Source of the DNA: Mycobacterium sp. SVM_VP21
Lineage (GTDB): Bacteria; Actinomycetota; Actinomycetes; Mycobacteriales; Mycobacteriaceae
Assembly (NCBI GenBank): GCA_024758765.1
Contig: CP101406.1
Coordinates: forward strand, 2,542,001 to 2,606,000
Length of the DNA: 64,000 nt
Direction: 5' to 3'
This document shows, piece after piece, positions 44,393-53,472 of the stretch (the first letter of the stretch is position 1; each line of letters opens with the position of its first letter). The notes under the pieces were generated by a model. It was not told the origin of the DNA and made no database searches. It was given only the letters and a program-made list of their open reading frames with translations. A program made the translations under genes and the position numbers.

Positions 44393-45903
44393 TCCCGGCC
44401 CCCCTCGCTGCGCGTGTTGAGCACGTTGATCCCCCGGAACAGCGCCGACGGGCAGCCGTGGCTGACCGCGGCCACCTGACCGGGCTGCGCCTTGCCGCAG
44501 TTGAACGCCCCGCCCAACCGCCACGTCGAGGCGCCGCCGACGGCCTCCATCGCGTTCCAGAAATCGGTGGTGGTCGCCTGATACGCCACATCGCGAAACT
44601 GCCCGTCGAGACGGCCGTCACGGATCCGGAAGAACCGCTGTCCGGTGAACTGAAAGTTATAGCGTTGCATGTCAATCGACCACGATCGGTCTCCGACGAT
44701 GTAGATGCCGTTGTCCACTCGACCGATCAGATCCGCGGTGGACAGGTCCTCGGTTCCCGGCTGCAGGGACACATTGGCCATCCGCTGGATCGGGACATGG
44801 TGCGGTGAGTCGGCGTATGAGCACCCGTTGGAACGAGATCGTCCCAACCTGGGCGCGAACACCCGGTCCAGCTGATACCCGACGAATCGCCCGTCGCGCA
44901 CCAGGTCCCAGCTCTGAGCCGCCACGCCTTCGTCGTCGTAGCCGATGCTGGCCAACCCGTAGGGCACCGTGCGGTCCGCGGTCACGTTCATCACCGGCGA
45001 GCCGTATTGCAGGGCGCCGAGCTTGTCCGGGGTGGCGAACGATGTGCCCGCGTAGGCCGCTTCATATCCGATGGCTCGATCGTATTCGGTTGCATGCCCG
45101 ATGGATTCGTGGATGGTCAGCCACAGGTTGGTCGGGTCGATCACCAGATCGGTCGGTCCGGCGGTCACGCTGGGCGATTTGACCTTCTCGGCCAGCCAGA
45201 CCGGCAGTTCGGTCAGCTCGCCCGACCAATCCCAGATCTCGTCGCCGGCCACCGCCTCCCAACCGCGCGCGGTCGGCGGCGCCAGCGTGCGCATCGAGTC
45301 GAAGCCGTCCGGTCCGACGGTGACTGCGTCGCAAACCGGCATCAGCCGCACCCGCTGCTGAGTGATCGACGATCCGAACACATCGGCATAGAAGGTCTGC
45401 TCCTTGACCGCGGTCAAGGAAGCCGTGACGTGGTGCACCCCATCGGCGGCGAGCAACCGACCCGAGTAGTCCTCCAGCACGTCGATCTTGTCAGCGGTAG
45501 GTACCTCGAACGGGTCGATCAGGTAGTCCGACACCCACGTCGCGTCGCGGTACACCGGTTCGGCGGCCAGCTCGACACGTTCGGCGTTGAGCACCGCCAA
45601 CGTCTTGGCGACCTGCACCGCACGGCGCGCGGTGTCAGCCGCTACGGGCGTCGCCAGTTCGGCATGCGAGGCGAAGCCCCAGGTGCCGTTGACCACCACC
45701 CGCACCGCGAAGCCGAGCTCGCGGTTGACCACGGCGGTCTCCAACTCGCCGTCTCGTAGCCGAATGACCTCAGTGGCGATCCGGTGAATCCGCAGGTCGG
45801 CATGCTCGGCGCCGGCCGCTCTGGCCGCCGACAACGCGGCGTCGGCCAGCTCGTGGCGGGGCAGGGCCAAAAACTCGGCGTCGATCCCCCGGTTCGCTGT
45901 CAC
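44389..45903 (-). CDS. tldD: TldD zinc metalloprotease subunit
   Basis: The protein has 504 residues. The zinc-binding HESIGHATEYDRA motif is at about residue 264, and the downstream GSPVMNVTADRT and GCSYADSPHHVPIQRMANV supply the remaining site and Cys residue typical of TldD. It pairs with TldE from the overlapping gene to form the cytosolic heterodimeric peptidase. Position and length match Rv2315c. It is divergent from the DUF2804-like gene across 62 bp. Confidence 0.92.
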   Translation of the reverse strand: MTANRGIDAEFLALPRHELADAALSAARAAGAEHADLRIHRIATEVIRLRDGELETAVVNRELGFAVRVVVNGTWGFASHAELATPVAADTARRAVQVAKTLAVLNAERVELAAEPVYRDATWVSDYLIDPFEVPTADKIDVLEDYSGRLLAADGVHHVTASLTAVKEQTFYADVFGSSITQQRVRLMPVCDAVTVGPDGFDSMRTLAPPTARGWEAVAGDEIWDWSGELTELPVWLAEKVKSPSVTAGPTDLVIDPTNLWLTIHESIGHATEYDRAIGYEAAYAGTSFATPDKLGALQYGSPVMNVTADRTVPYGLASIGYDDEGVAAQSWDLVRDGRFVGYQLDRVFAPRLGRSRSNGCSYADSPHHVPIQRMANVSLQPGTEDLSTADLIGRVDNGIYIVGDRSWSIDMQRYNFQFTGQRFFRIRDGRLDGQFRDVAYQATTTDFWNAMEAVGGASTWRLGGAFNCGKAQPGQVAAVSHGCPSALFRGINVLNTRSEGGRE

Positions 45904-45965
45904 CCGTCCACCGTAACGACGTACCGATGGTTGACCACGGCGTAGGTGTCAATAAGGATCACGAC

Positions 45966-46475
45966 GTGACAGCGCCCCAGCGACTGGTTGAAGACGGCAT
46001 TCGACGCTACGGCCGATTCGAGGGCCGGGTCCGCGACACCAACCCGGTCGATGCGCACCGAGGTCTGTCGCGCCTCTGGCGCGAGTTTCGGCTCAAAGAG
46101 TGGGTCGGATTCGCGGCCGCAATGGCCGGCGGTGTCGTCGGCTCCAACTTCGTCGACCGGCCGGAGTTCAGCGACGACGATGACGAGTCGTCGAACTGGG
46201 TTCCCGGTGCCGTGGAGCCGCTCGCGGGAGTCCAGTTCGATTTCGGGTCCGCCGATCCGCGGTCGACCGCGCGCGTGCATGACCGCGACGGCCGGCTCGA
46301 TGTGACCTTCACGCCCGCGGGGCGCAAGGCGGTCAAGGTCAACCTGGTCGCGGCCGCGATCGACTACTGGCAACTCGCCGGGATCTACCGCGGAACGGTG
46401 ACTTCCCTGTCCGGTGAGTCCTACTCCTTCGACAACGTGCCCGGGGTGCTCGAGCGGATGAAGACCCGATTTTGA
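45966..46475 (+). CDS. DUF2804-like protein, possibly shortened
   Basis: The protein has 169 residues from the GTG at 45966, preceded by AAGGAT. The sequence WREFRLKEWVGFAAAMAG, then DGRLDVTFTPAGRK and WQLAGIYRGTVTSLSGESYSFDN resembles the two ends of DUF2804, normally about 330-350 residues. The middle of the family seems absent. Either the family member is short or an internal deletion occurred in frame. No catalytic residues are known. It ends 26 bp before the uspA start, so it may be read with that operon. Confidence 0.6.
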   Translation: MTAPQRLVEDGIRRYGRFEGRVRDTNPVDAHRGLSRLWREFRLKEWVGFAAAMAGGVVGSNFVDRPEFSDDDDESSNWVPGAVEPLAGVQFDFGSADPRSTARVHDRDGRLDVTFTPAGRKAVKVNLVAAAIDYWQLAGIYRGTVTSLSGESYSFDNVPGVLERMKTRF

Positions 46476-46483
46476 GTCGGCGC

Positions 46484-46497
46484 AAGCGCTTTAATAC
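46484..46497 (+). promoter_or_regulatory. LacI-like half-palindrome and -10 before uspA
   Basis: The perfect palindrome AAGCGCTT (46484-46491) is followed at once by TAATAC (46492-46497), 4 bp before the ATG at 46502. This suits a leaderless uspA transcript with a sugar-type repressor site covering the -10. The regulator is not in the window. Confidence 0.4.
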
Positions 46498-46501
46498 ACC
46501 T

Positions 46502-47371
46502 ATGAGTCGCGCCCCCCGTTCTGCGGCGCTGGGCTACGCGCTGCTCGCCCCCAGCCTGTTCGGCGTGGTGACTTTCCTGCTGCTGCCGATGCTGGTGGTG
46601 GTGTGGCTGAGCCTGCATCGCTGGGATCTGCTGGGACCGATCAGCTATGTGGGCGCGGCGAACTGGCGATCGGTGATGACCGATCCGGTGTTCGGCAATT
46701 CCCTTGTGGTGACGGTACTTTTCGTCGCGTTCGTCGTCCCGCTGCAGACCGCGTTGGGGTTGGGTGTGGCGCTCTTGCTGGCGCGCGGGTTGCCCGGCAG
46801 CGCCGTGTTTCGCACCGTGTACGTGCTGCCGTGGATCTGCGCACCGCTGGCGATCGCGGTGCTGTGGCGATGGATTCTGAGCCCCACGGACGGCGCGGTG
46901 AGCACCGTGCTCGGTCACCGCATCGAATGGCTGACCGATCCGGGGTTGGCGCTGCCGGTGACTTCGGCGGTGGTGGTGTGGACCAACGTCGGCTACGTCG
47001 CGCTGTTCTTCCTGGCAGGCATCCTGGCCATCCCCACCCAAGTGCTCTCGGCGGCGCGCATCGACGGCGCCAGCGGGTGGCAGCGGTTCTGGCGCGTCAC
47101 CTTGCCAATGCTGCGGCCCACGATGTTCTTTGTGCTGGTCACCGGCGTGGTCAGCGCGGCGCAGGTGTTCGACACCGTGTACGCGCTGACCGGCGGCGGA
47201 CCGGGCGGCCGCACCGACCTGATCGCCCACCGCATCTATGACGAGGCATTCGGGGCGGCGGCGATTGGCCGGGCCGCGGTGATGGCACTCGTGCTGTTCG
47301 CCGTCCTGGTTTCCGTGACGGTTGTTCAGCAACTTTCGTTGGGCCGGCGGGTCAGCTATGACCTCACGTAA
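46502..47371 (+). CDS. uspA: Amino-sugar ABC transporter permease UspA
   Basis: The protein has 289 residues and six predicted membrane helices, beginning ALGYALLAPSLFGVVTFLLLP. The EAA loop reads SAARIDGASGWQRFWRVTLPM. It is a MalF/UgpA-type permease. Position after tldE/tldD identifies it as the Rv2316-2318 uspABC locus rather than ugpAEB, since order and lengths (290/274/440 in H37Rv, from memory) agree and no ugpC-type ATPase follows. The start ATG 46502 follows a promoter-like TAATAC; a TTG at 46472 overlapping the previous stop would add 10 residues. Confidence 0.85.
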   Translation: MSRAPRSAALGYALLAPSLFGVVTFLLLPMLVVVWLSLHRWDLLGPISYVGAANWRSVMTDPVFGNSLVVTVLFVAFVVPLQTALGLGVALLLARGLPGSAVFRTVYVLPWICAPLAIAVLWRWILSPTDGAVSTVLGHRIEWLTDPGLALPVTSAVVVWTNVGYVALFFLAGILAIPTQVLSAARIDGASGWQRFWRVTLPMLRPTMFFVLVTGVVSAAQVFDTVYALTGGGPGGRTDLIAHRIYDEAFGAAAIGRAAVMALVLFAVLVSVTVVQQLSLGRRVSYDLT

Positions 47372-48170
47372 CGGTGTCGTCTACGCGCTGCTGACGATCG
47401 GCGCGCTGATCACCCTGGCGCCCTTCGGGCTCGGGCTGTTGACCTCGTTCACCCCGGCGCGCCAATTCGCCACCGGTTCCCCGCTGTCCTGGCCGCACCC
47501 GCCGACACTGGACAACTTTCGTGATCTGGGCGGTGCCGGATTCGGCCGTGCGGCGGCGGTTACGACGTTGATGACGGCGGTAATCGTGGTGGGACAGTTG
47601 AGTTTCTCGGTGCTGGCCGCCTACGCGTTCGCCCGGCTGGAGTTTCCGGGCCGCGACAAGTTGTTCTGGGTGTATGTGGCGACCCTGATGGTGCCGGCCA
47701 CCGTGACCGTGGTGCCGCTGTATCTGATGATGGCGCAGCTGGGTCTGCGGAACACGTTCTGGGCGTTGGTATTGCCGTTCGTATTCGGGTCGCCGTATGC
47801 GATCTTTCTGCTCCGCCAGCATTTCCGCACCGTCCCCGATGATCTGATCAACGCCGCGCGACTCGACGGAGCCAACACTCTGGACGTGATCGTGCACGTG
47901 ATGCTGCCGGCGAGCAGGCCGATCCTGGTCACGCTCGGGTTGATCACCGTGGTCTCACAGTGGAACAACTTCATGTGGCCGCTGGTGATCACCAGCGGCG
48001 ACAAGTGGCGGGTGCTCACGGTGGCCACCGCCGCCCTGCAGTCGCGCTACAACGCGCAGTGGACGCTGGTGATGGCGGCAACCACCGTGGCGATGATTCC
48101 ACTGATCGTGTTGTTCATGGCGTTCCAGCGCCGAATCGTGCAGTCGATCGTCGTTACGGGGATCAAGTGA
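47358..48170 (+). CDS. uspB: Amino-sugar ABC transporter permease UspB
   Basis: The protein has 270 residues and six membrane helices (VVYALLTIGALITLAPFGLGL first). The EAA loop, INAARLDGANTLDVIVHVMLP, would contact the ATPase. It overlaps uspA by 14 nt and uspC by 4 nt, so the three are coupled. It is the MalG/UgpE-type partner permease. The ATPase must come from elsewhere, probably a shared MsmK/SugC-type subunit. Confidence 0.85.
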   Translation: MTSRNGVVYALLTIGALITLAPFGLGLLTSFTPARQFATGSPLSWPHPPTLDNFRDLGGAGFGRAAAVTTLMTAVIVVGQLSFSVLAAYAFARLEFPGRDKLFWVYVATLMVPATVTVVPLYLMMAQLGLRNTFWALVLPFVFGSPYAIFLLRQHFRTVPDDLINAARLDGANTLDVIVHVMLPASRPILVTLGLITVVSQWNNFMWPLVITSGDKWRVLTVATAALQSRYNAQWTLVMAATTVAMIPLIVLFMAFQRRIVQSIVVTGIK

Positions 48171-49498
48171 GCCGGCCGCGGTTCTCCACCGTGTTCGCCG
48201 CGGCGGTGGTGACCCTGGCCGCCCTGCTCGGCGCCGCGGCGATGCTGCTCGACGGGGCCTCGAACCGGTCGGCGGCCGGCACGACGGTGGTGACGGTACG
48301 ACTGTGGGACGAACAGGTCGCGAACGCCTACCGGCAGTCGTTGGCCGCGTTCCACCGCACCCACCCCGAGATCGAGGTCCGCGTCAACGTTGTCGCCTAC
48401 CGGACCTACTTCGACACGCTGCGCACCGATGTCGCCGGTGGCGGCGCCGACGACATCTTCTGGCTCTCCAACGCCTACCTGGCCGGCTACGCCGACAGCG
48501 GACGGCTGATGAAGATCGATGCGGCGGGCTCGAATTGGGAGCCGTCGGTGGTCACTCAGTTCACCCGTGACGGCACGCTATGGGGAGTCCCGCAACTGAC
48601 CGACGCCGGGATCGCCGTGTACTACAACGCGAATCTGCTGGCCGCCGCCGGGATCGCGCCCGCACAGTTGGAGCAGCTGCGCTGGGATCCCCAAGGCGCG
48701 CGCGACACCCTGCGGCCGCTGCTAGCCCGACTCACCCGCGACAGCGCCGGACGCACCGCCAACTCCCCCGGCTTCGACCAGCGGCGCATCCGACAGTGGG
48801 GCTACAACGCCGCCAACGACCCGCAGGGCATCTACCTGAACTACATCGGCTCTGCCGGCGGAGTGTTCCAGCGCGGCGACGATTTCGCCTTCGACAACCC
48901 GGCAGCGATCGGCGCCTTCGGTTACCTGGTGCGGCTGATCAACGACGACCACGTGGCACCGCCGGCCTCTGAGACCAACACCAACGGCGACTTCTCCCGC
49001 AATCAGTTTTTGGCCGGCAAGATGGCGCTGTTTCAGTCCGGCACCTACAACCTGGCGGCCGTCGCTGAGCAGGCGGCGTTCTCCTGGGGGGTGGCGATGC
49101 TGCCCGCCGGGCCGGTCGGACGAGTCAGTGTCACCAACGGGATCGCCGCCGTCGGCAACGCCGCATCGCCGCGTCCCGCGGCGGTACGGAAGGTGCTGGC
49201 CTGGCTCGGCAGCCGCGACGGCAACGCCTACCTGGGGCGCCACGGGGCGGCGATACCGGCGGTGCTCAGCGCACAACGGGTCTACTTCGACTACTGGGCG
49301 CAGCGCGGGGTCGACGTCACACCCTTCTTCACGGTGCTCAACGGACCCCGCATCCCCGCCCCGGGCGGCGGTGCGGGCTTTGCCGCCGGAAACCAGGCCA
49401 TCAAGCCCTATTTCGACGAGATGTTCCTCGGCCGCTCCGACGTTGACACTGCCCTACGCCAAGCGCAGGACGCCGCGAACGCGGCCGCACGCCGGTAG
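48167..49498 (+). CDS. uspC: Amino-sugar ABC transporter solute-binding protein UspC
   Basis: The protein has 443 residues from the GTG at 48167, overlapping the uspB stop. The N-terminal hydrophobic segment (TVFAAAVVTLAALLGAAAML) is a signal or anchor without a lipobox Cys. The type I solute-binding fold shows VTVRLWDEQVANAY, GGGADDIFWLSNAYLAGYAD, GTLWGVPQLTDAGIAVYYN and a GKMALFQSGTYNL lobe. It catches the sugar at the outer face of the membrane. Its tail reaches the palindromic element at 49503 with only 4 bp between. Confidence 0.87.
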   Translation: MSRPRFSTVFAAAVVTLAALLGAAAMLLDGASNRSAAGTTVVTVRLWDEQVANAYRQSLAAFHRTHPEIEVRVNVVAYRTYFDTLRTDVAGGGADDIFWLSNAYLAGYADSGRLMKIDAAGSNWEPSVVTQFTRDGTLWGVPQLTDAGIAVYYNANLLAAAGIAPAQLEQLRWDPQGARDTLRPLLARLTRDSAGRTANSPGFDQRRIRQWGYNAANDPQGIYLNYIGSAGGVFQRGDDFAFDNPAAIGAFGYLVRLINDDHVAPPASETNTNGDFSRNQFLAGKMALFQSGTYNLAAVAEQAAFSWGVAMLPAGPVGRVSVTNGIAAVGNAASPRPAAVRKVLAWLGSRDGNAYLGRHGAAIPAVLSAQRVYFDYWAQRGVDVTPFFTVLNGPRIPAPGGGAGFAAGNQAIKPYFDEMFLGRSDVDTALRQAQDAANAAARR

Positions 49499-49502
49499 CT
49501 GC

Positions 49503-49565
49503 CCGCGAGATCGGGTCGACGCAGGAAAACTGCGAGTAGCTACCTGCGTGAGCGCGATCTCGCGG
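49503..49565. repeat. 63-bp palindromic element, left copy
   Basis: The ends CCGCGAGATCG and CGATCTCGCGG form a perfect 11-bp inverted repeat, and an inner ACGCAGG/CCTGCGT pair forms a perfect 7-bp one. A direct copy with about seven mismatches is at 50467-50529, and together they bracket the nuclease gene. The nuclease stop codon (49540-49542) lies inside this copy, so its last eight or so codons come from the element. Confidence 0.85.
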
Positions 49566-50451
49566 GGTATGCCGGATGTCCCTTCCATCCCCGTGACCAC
49601 AAGGCGCTGGCTACCCGATCGATGACCCCGGCCGCGGTGTCCTCCTTGATCACCCTGTTGTTCAGCCAGCCGAGTTGAGGCAGCGCGCGTTCTCGGTAGT
49701 GGTCCTTGACGTAAGAGCTGCGGACGGTGCGGTGCACCTCGCCGTCGTACTCGGCGGCGACTTTGAACTCCTCCCAACCCATGTCCAGGACGGCGAATAG
49801 ACGCCCGTTGACGTGCACTGGAATCTGCGTCTTCGGAACGGGAAACCCAGCGTCGATGAGAAAGAGGCGGAGCCAGGATTCCTTTAGCGACTCCGCTCCC
49901 CTGTCCACCAGCGGCATCAGCTTTCGAAGTTGCTTCAGGCCCCTTGCACCGGGATAGCGCTGGGCCAGGCCCAGCACATCGTCCACGCAGAATTGCGTCG
50001 CCCGCGCTAAGGCATCGAGACGAGCCAAGGCTTCTCCCCGCGGCAGATGACGAGCCAGATCGAACGCGGTGCGTGCGGCGGTGGTGACGGTGAGCCCCTC
50101 GATGATGCTGGCCTCATCATCGCCTAGCCGTTCATTGCGCACGATGACCCCGCGTGGAGACGGCGCCTTTCGGCTCAGTAGCTCGATGGGGATATCGGCG
50201 TCCACCCACTCCGCTCCGTGTAGCGCGGATGCGGCGACGCCGGCGATCACAGCGCCCCGTCTAGACCAGAGCCACGCTCCGACGATCCTGTCGTGCAAGG
50301 TCACCTGCTGGAACTTCGGAAAGTACACATCAGGGTGAAGTCGACGGAACCAGCGCGTTAGCCCGTGCCTAGTCACCGCGCCGACCGCGAGGGCCTCACT
50401 GCCGATGAAGACGCCCTTCATACCCGCGAGGATGCGTGCCGGATCGGCCAT
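49540..50451 (-). CDS. DUF559/AbiEi-type protein with putative PD-(D/E)XK nuclease domain
   Basis: The protein has 303 residues. Residues about 10-60 look like an AbiEi-type winged helix (GSEALAVGAVTRHGLTRWFR). TTAARTAFDLARHLPRG is a motif of AbiEi-like regulators. The C-terminal part matches DUF559/VSR-like nucleases: ESWLRLFLIDAGFPVP, FAVLDMGWEEFKVAAEYDGE, with Glu, Asp and the ExD residues of the active site present. Starts at 50451 (MADPAR) or 50421 (MKGVF) are possible. The gene is packed exactly between two palindromic 63-bp repeats. Related genes are multicopy in mycobacteria, from memory; a mobile or addiction-like nature is inferred. Confidence 0.7.
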   Translation of the reverse strand: MADPARILAGMKGVFIGSEALAVGAVTRHGLTRWFRRLHPDVYFPKFQQVTLHDRIVGAWLWSRRGAVIAGVAASALHGAEWVDADIPIELLSRKAPSPRGVIVRNERLGDDEASIIEGLTVTTAARTAFDLARHLPRGEALARLDALARATQFCVDDVLGLAQRYPGARGLKQLRKLMPLVDRGAESLKESWLRLFLIDAGFPVPKTQIPVHVNGRLFAVLDMGWEEFKVAAEYDGEVHRTVRSSYVKDHYRERALPQLGWLNNRVIKEDTAAGVIDRVASALWSRGWKGHPAYPARSRSRR

Positions 50452-50466
50452 CCGCACTTCACCCGG

Positions 50467-50529
50467 CCGCGAAATCGAATTCACGCAGCAAAACTGCGAG
50501 TGGCTACCTGCGTGAGCGGGATCTCGCGG
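50467..50529. repeat. 63-bp palindromic element, right copy
   Basis: It starts 15 bp upstream of the nuclease ATG at 50451. It has the same orientation and length as the left copy. Its outer arms have decayed by one base (CCGCGAAATC against GATCTCGCGG), while the inner CGCAG/CTGCG arms remain. It ends 3 bp before the stop codon of the EcfT gene. Confidence 0.85.
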
Positions 50530-50532
50530 CCG

Positions 50533-51339
50533 TCAGGGCGTTGTCAACACGGTCAGTTCAACAGCCACTGCCGCACCGCACATCACGACCACCACCGCCA
50601 GGGCAACCAGGTCGGACAGACCGGGCCGCGACGGCGACGCGGAAATCTGGCCGATGCCACCACGAGCGGTGATCGCGTCCCCCATCTCGTCGGCCCGGCG
50701 AAGAGTCACGGTGATGGCCGCAGTCATCAGATCGACGGCCTCGCGTGCCCAATGGCGCCGGCGTTGCCGCCGGGTCCGCGGCCGGAACCGGGGCCGCAGG
50801 CGCCGCGCGGCGTAGAGCACCCGGAACTCATCGACCAGCATCGGGAAGGCACGCAGTGCCAGCGCCAGCGCCACCGCCCACTCGTCGACGGGAATGCGAA
50901 GCAGCCGCAGCGGTCGACCCAGCGTGGCCACCGCGGGAGCGATCTCCGCGACATTGGTGGTCCACGACACCATCGCGCCCAGCCCCAACAACACAATCGA
51001 CAACGCGGTGATCCGCAGGAAGTACAACAGCCCACCCAGCCCAGCCGGGTCGCCGCCGGACATGGCCGCAGTCCCGCCGCCGATCAACAGCAATACCCAC
51101 AGCCAGCGGGGTACCGAGGGCAACGCACCCCGAGGGATGCGAGCAATCCTGGCCGCGCCGAAGACCAGCAGTGCCACCGCACCGATCGTCGCCCAGCCGG
51201 GATAGAAGGTCAGCAGCACCGAGATGCCGAAAACCACGATCAACTTTGTGCCAGCCCACAGTCGGTGCATCGCGGAGTCGCCGGGAACCGGCCGCAGCAA
51301 AACCACCGGCCGAGGGGCGCTACGCGCCTCCCCCGTCAC
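50533..51339 (-). CDS. ECF transporter T component (EcfT/CbiQ family)
   Basis: The protein has 268 residues and five to six membrane helices ([36 protein letters not shown] and others). Cytoplasmic coupling helices contain ARRLRPRF and the Ala-Arg-Gly signature ([10 protein letters not shown]), which touch the two ATPases. The GTG at 51339 overlaps the ABC gene stop (GTGA). It matches Rv2325c. The transporter's substrate, usually a vitamin or metal, is unknown. Confidence 0.85.
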   Translation of the reverse strand: MTGEARSAPRPVVLLRPVPGDSAMHRLWAGTKLIVVFGISVLLTFYPGWATIGAVALLVFGAARIARIPRGALPSVPRWLWVLLLIGGGTAAMSGGDPAGLGGLLYFLRITALSIVLLGLGAMVSWTTNVAEIAPAVATLGRPLRLLRIPVDEWAVALALALRAFPMLVDEFRVLYAARRLRPRFRPRTRRQRRRHWAREAVDLMTAAITVTLRRADEMGDAITARGGIGQISASPSRPGLSDLVALAVVVVMCGAAVAVELTVLTTP

Positions 51340-53384
51340 GCCGCACCTGCCGGCGCCGGCACCAGTACACCGTTGTGCAGGTGCAGAGTCCGCGGGCACA
51401 AGTCGCCCAGGCCGGCGAAATCGTGCGAAATGACCACCACCGTCAGACCACTCTCCCGCCGCAGATCCTCCAGCAGTCGCAACAAGCCTTCCCGGCTGGC
51501 GGCGTCGAGGCCCGCCAGCGGCTCGTCGAGGATCAATGCCCGCGGCGACCGGGCCAGCAGGCCGGCCAGCACCAGCCGGCGCATCTGGCCGCCGCTGAGC
51601 TGGTCGATGCGCCGTCCGGCGAGCGCCGCGTCCAAGCCGACGGCGGCCAGCGCGGCGCTGACTTTGGCGTGGTCACGCGGTGAAAAACCCGCAGCCGAAG
51701 CCACTTCCCGACCGACGTAGCTACGCATCAGCTGCAGCCGAGCCGCCTGGAACGACAGAGCGACAGCTCCGACCTGCTGGTCGGCGGGCCGGCCCCCGAG
51801 CAGGCAACGGCCGGTGGTCGGCGTCGTCAGGCCGGCCATGATCCAGGCCAGGGTGGACTTGCCCGAACCATTGCCGCCGTGGATCAACAAGCCGTCGCCT
51901 TCGTCGACGCTGAAGCTGATGTCCCGCAGAGCGGTCTTGGCCCACGGCGTGCCGCTGGCGTATTCGTGCCCCACGCCGGACAACTCGAGCACCGGCGTGC
52001 GCTCGTGTCCCGGTGCGCCGCCGCCGGACGCAGCGGGGACCTCGGCGGTCTCCACCATGGCGGTGTTGTCGCGGGACCCGGACAAGTCGATGGTCCGGTC
52101 GGCGCTGCCGGCCTCGTCGTTGTAGTGGGTGATGTGCACCAAGGAGGTGCAGCGCCGGTCAGAGCGCCCGGCCAGCTTCGACAACAACCCCAACAGCGCC
52201 TCGCGTCCTTGCGGGTCGACCATGCTGGTGACCTCGTCGGCGATCAACAGTGCGGGTTCGCGCGCCAGCGCCGCCGCAACCGCCAGCCGCTGCAGCTCCC
52301 CGCCGGACAGGCTGCCGGTGTCGCGCTCGGCGAAGCCCGCCAGGCCGACCTCGCCGAGCAGCCGCTCGACGTCGGTGCTGGTCCCCGGCGGCAGGCCCCA
52401 CACCACGTCGTCGGCGACCCGGGTGCCCAGCACCTGGCTCTCCGGATGCTGCATGACCACCGCGGTGCCCCCGGGCGCCCCAAGCCCCACCGCGCCGGGG
52501 CGCTCAACGGTGCCCGCCGTGGGGGCCCGCCCGGCCAGCAGCAGCATCAAGGTGGTCTTGCCCGACCCGTTGGCGCCGGTGATCGCGACGTGCTCACCAG
52601 CGACGACTTCCAGGCTTACCGGCCCGAGGGCGTCATGGTCGGACTGCGGATAACGGAACCGCACCTGATCCAGCCGGACGGGGACCGGCGCTACCGGACC
52701 GCTCTCGGCCAGAAGGTCCAGTTTGTGCACATCGGGCACCCCGCGGAGTCGGTGCAGCACTCGCGACAACGCCCACCACCCCAGCAGCGAGACGATCATG
52801 ACGCCGATAGTCATCTGGGCCAGGATGAGCCACTGCCAATAGTGCAGCAGCGCACCGAGAAATCCATTCAGATCCTGGGCTGCTCGCTGGAATTCCGGCA
52901 GCGGAATACGCGCCACAGCGGCCGCAACCCCGTGCACATTGGCGGTGATCGCATCGAAGATCAGGTGGCGCAGCCGGGACAACACCGTCAGCGCCAGCAC
53001 CATAGCGGTGCCGAAGACGGCGCCGGCCACCGCGGAGGCCGCGACCACGGTGGGCAGGCCGCGGCGATGGCGCTTGATGACGCCGGTCAAGCCGCCGATG
53101 TAGGCGCTGTTGACCACAGTCATGAAGCCGCCCATGCCGGCGATCAGAAACGCGATGGTCGCGGCGGCGACGGTGGCGGCGATCAACACGCGAATCCGGT
53201 AGCGGTAGGCCAACAGCCCCATCGGCACCGTGCCGAGCAGCGCCAAACCAGCGGCGAAGGGCACCACAACCGCGATGATCGCCGTCGCCGCGCACAGCGC
53301 CGCCATCACAGCGGCCTGCGCAATCTCGAAGGACTGCATCGACCGCGCCCGGACTCGGTTGATGCCCTGGCCGGTCTTGGTCAC
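51336..53384 (-). CDS. Fused ECF transporter protein: membrane S-like domain plus two ABC ATPases
   Basis: The protein has 682 residues from the GTG at 53384 (or ATG 53339). Residues about 15-210 are a polytopic membrane region ([20 protein letters not shown] and four more helices) like an S component or DUF2232. ABC domain 1 has Walker [10 protein letters not shown] (near 270) and signature [11 protein letters not shown] (near 361); domain 2 has [10 protein letters not shown] (near 503) and [13 protein letters not shown] (near 595). With the downstream EcfT it forms a complete ECF importer. It is similar in length to Rv2326c. A reading starting further upstream crosses the promoter of the divergent MarR gene and is rejected. 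Confidence 0.88.
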   Translation of the reverse strand: MTKTGQGINRVRARSMQSFEIAQAAVMAALCAATAIIAVVVPFAAGLALLGTVPMGLLAYRYRIRVLIAATVAAATIAFLIAGMGGFMTVVNSAYIGGLTGVIKRHRRGLPTVVAASAVAGAVFGTAMVLALTVLSRLRHLIFDAITANVHGVAAAVARIPLPEFQRAAQDLNGFLGALLHYWQWLILAQMTIGVMIVSLLGWWALSRVLHRLRGVPDVHKLDLLAESGPVAPVPVRLDQVRFRYPQSDHDALGPVSLEVVAGEHVAITGANGSGKTTLMLLLAGRAPTAGTVERPGAVGLGAPGGTAVVMQHPESQVLGTRVADDVVWGLPPGTSTDVERLLGEVGLAGFAERDTGSLSGGELQRLAVAAALAREPALLIADEVTSMVDPQGREALLGLLSKLAGRSDRRCTSLVHITHYNDEAGSADRTIDLSGSRDNTAMVETAEVPAASGGGAPGHERTPVLELSGVGHEYASGTPWAKTALRDISFSVDEGDGLLIHGGNGSGKSTLAWIMAGLTTPTTGRCLLGGRPADQQVGAVALSFQAARLQLMRSYVGREVASAAGFSPRDHAKVSAALAAVGLDAALAGRRIDQLSGGQMRRLVLAGLLARSPRALILDEPLAGLDAASREGLLRLLEDLRRESGLTVVVISHDFAGLGDLCPRTLHLHNGVLVPAPAGAA

Positions 53385-53447
53385 CCGTCGATTCTGCCAG
53401 TCGCTCGGACTGCCCCACGCGGAGCGGACCGAGCTGGTCCACTTTCG

Positions 53448-53461
53448 TTCACGCATGTGAA
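53448..53461. promoter_or_regulatory. Candidate MarR operator
   Basis: TTCAC-GCAT-GTGAA is a perfect inverted repeat in the 88 bp between the divergent transporter operon and the marR gene, 12 bp before the marR ATG. Location and size fit a MarR-type autoregulatory site controlling both directions. Confidence 0.5.
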
Positions 53462-53472
53462 ATACTTGCCCG

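Noticed and set aside
46502..49498. Assignment of the permease operon as ugpAEB
   Set aside because: The permease and binding protein families are alike, but position beside tldD/tldE and the absence of ugpC match the uspABC locus.
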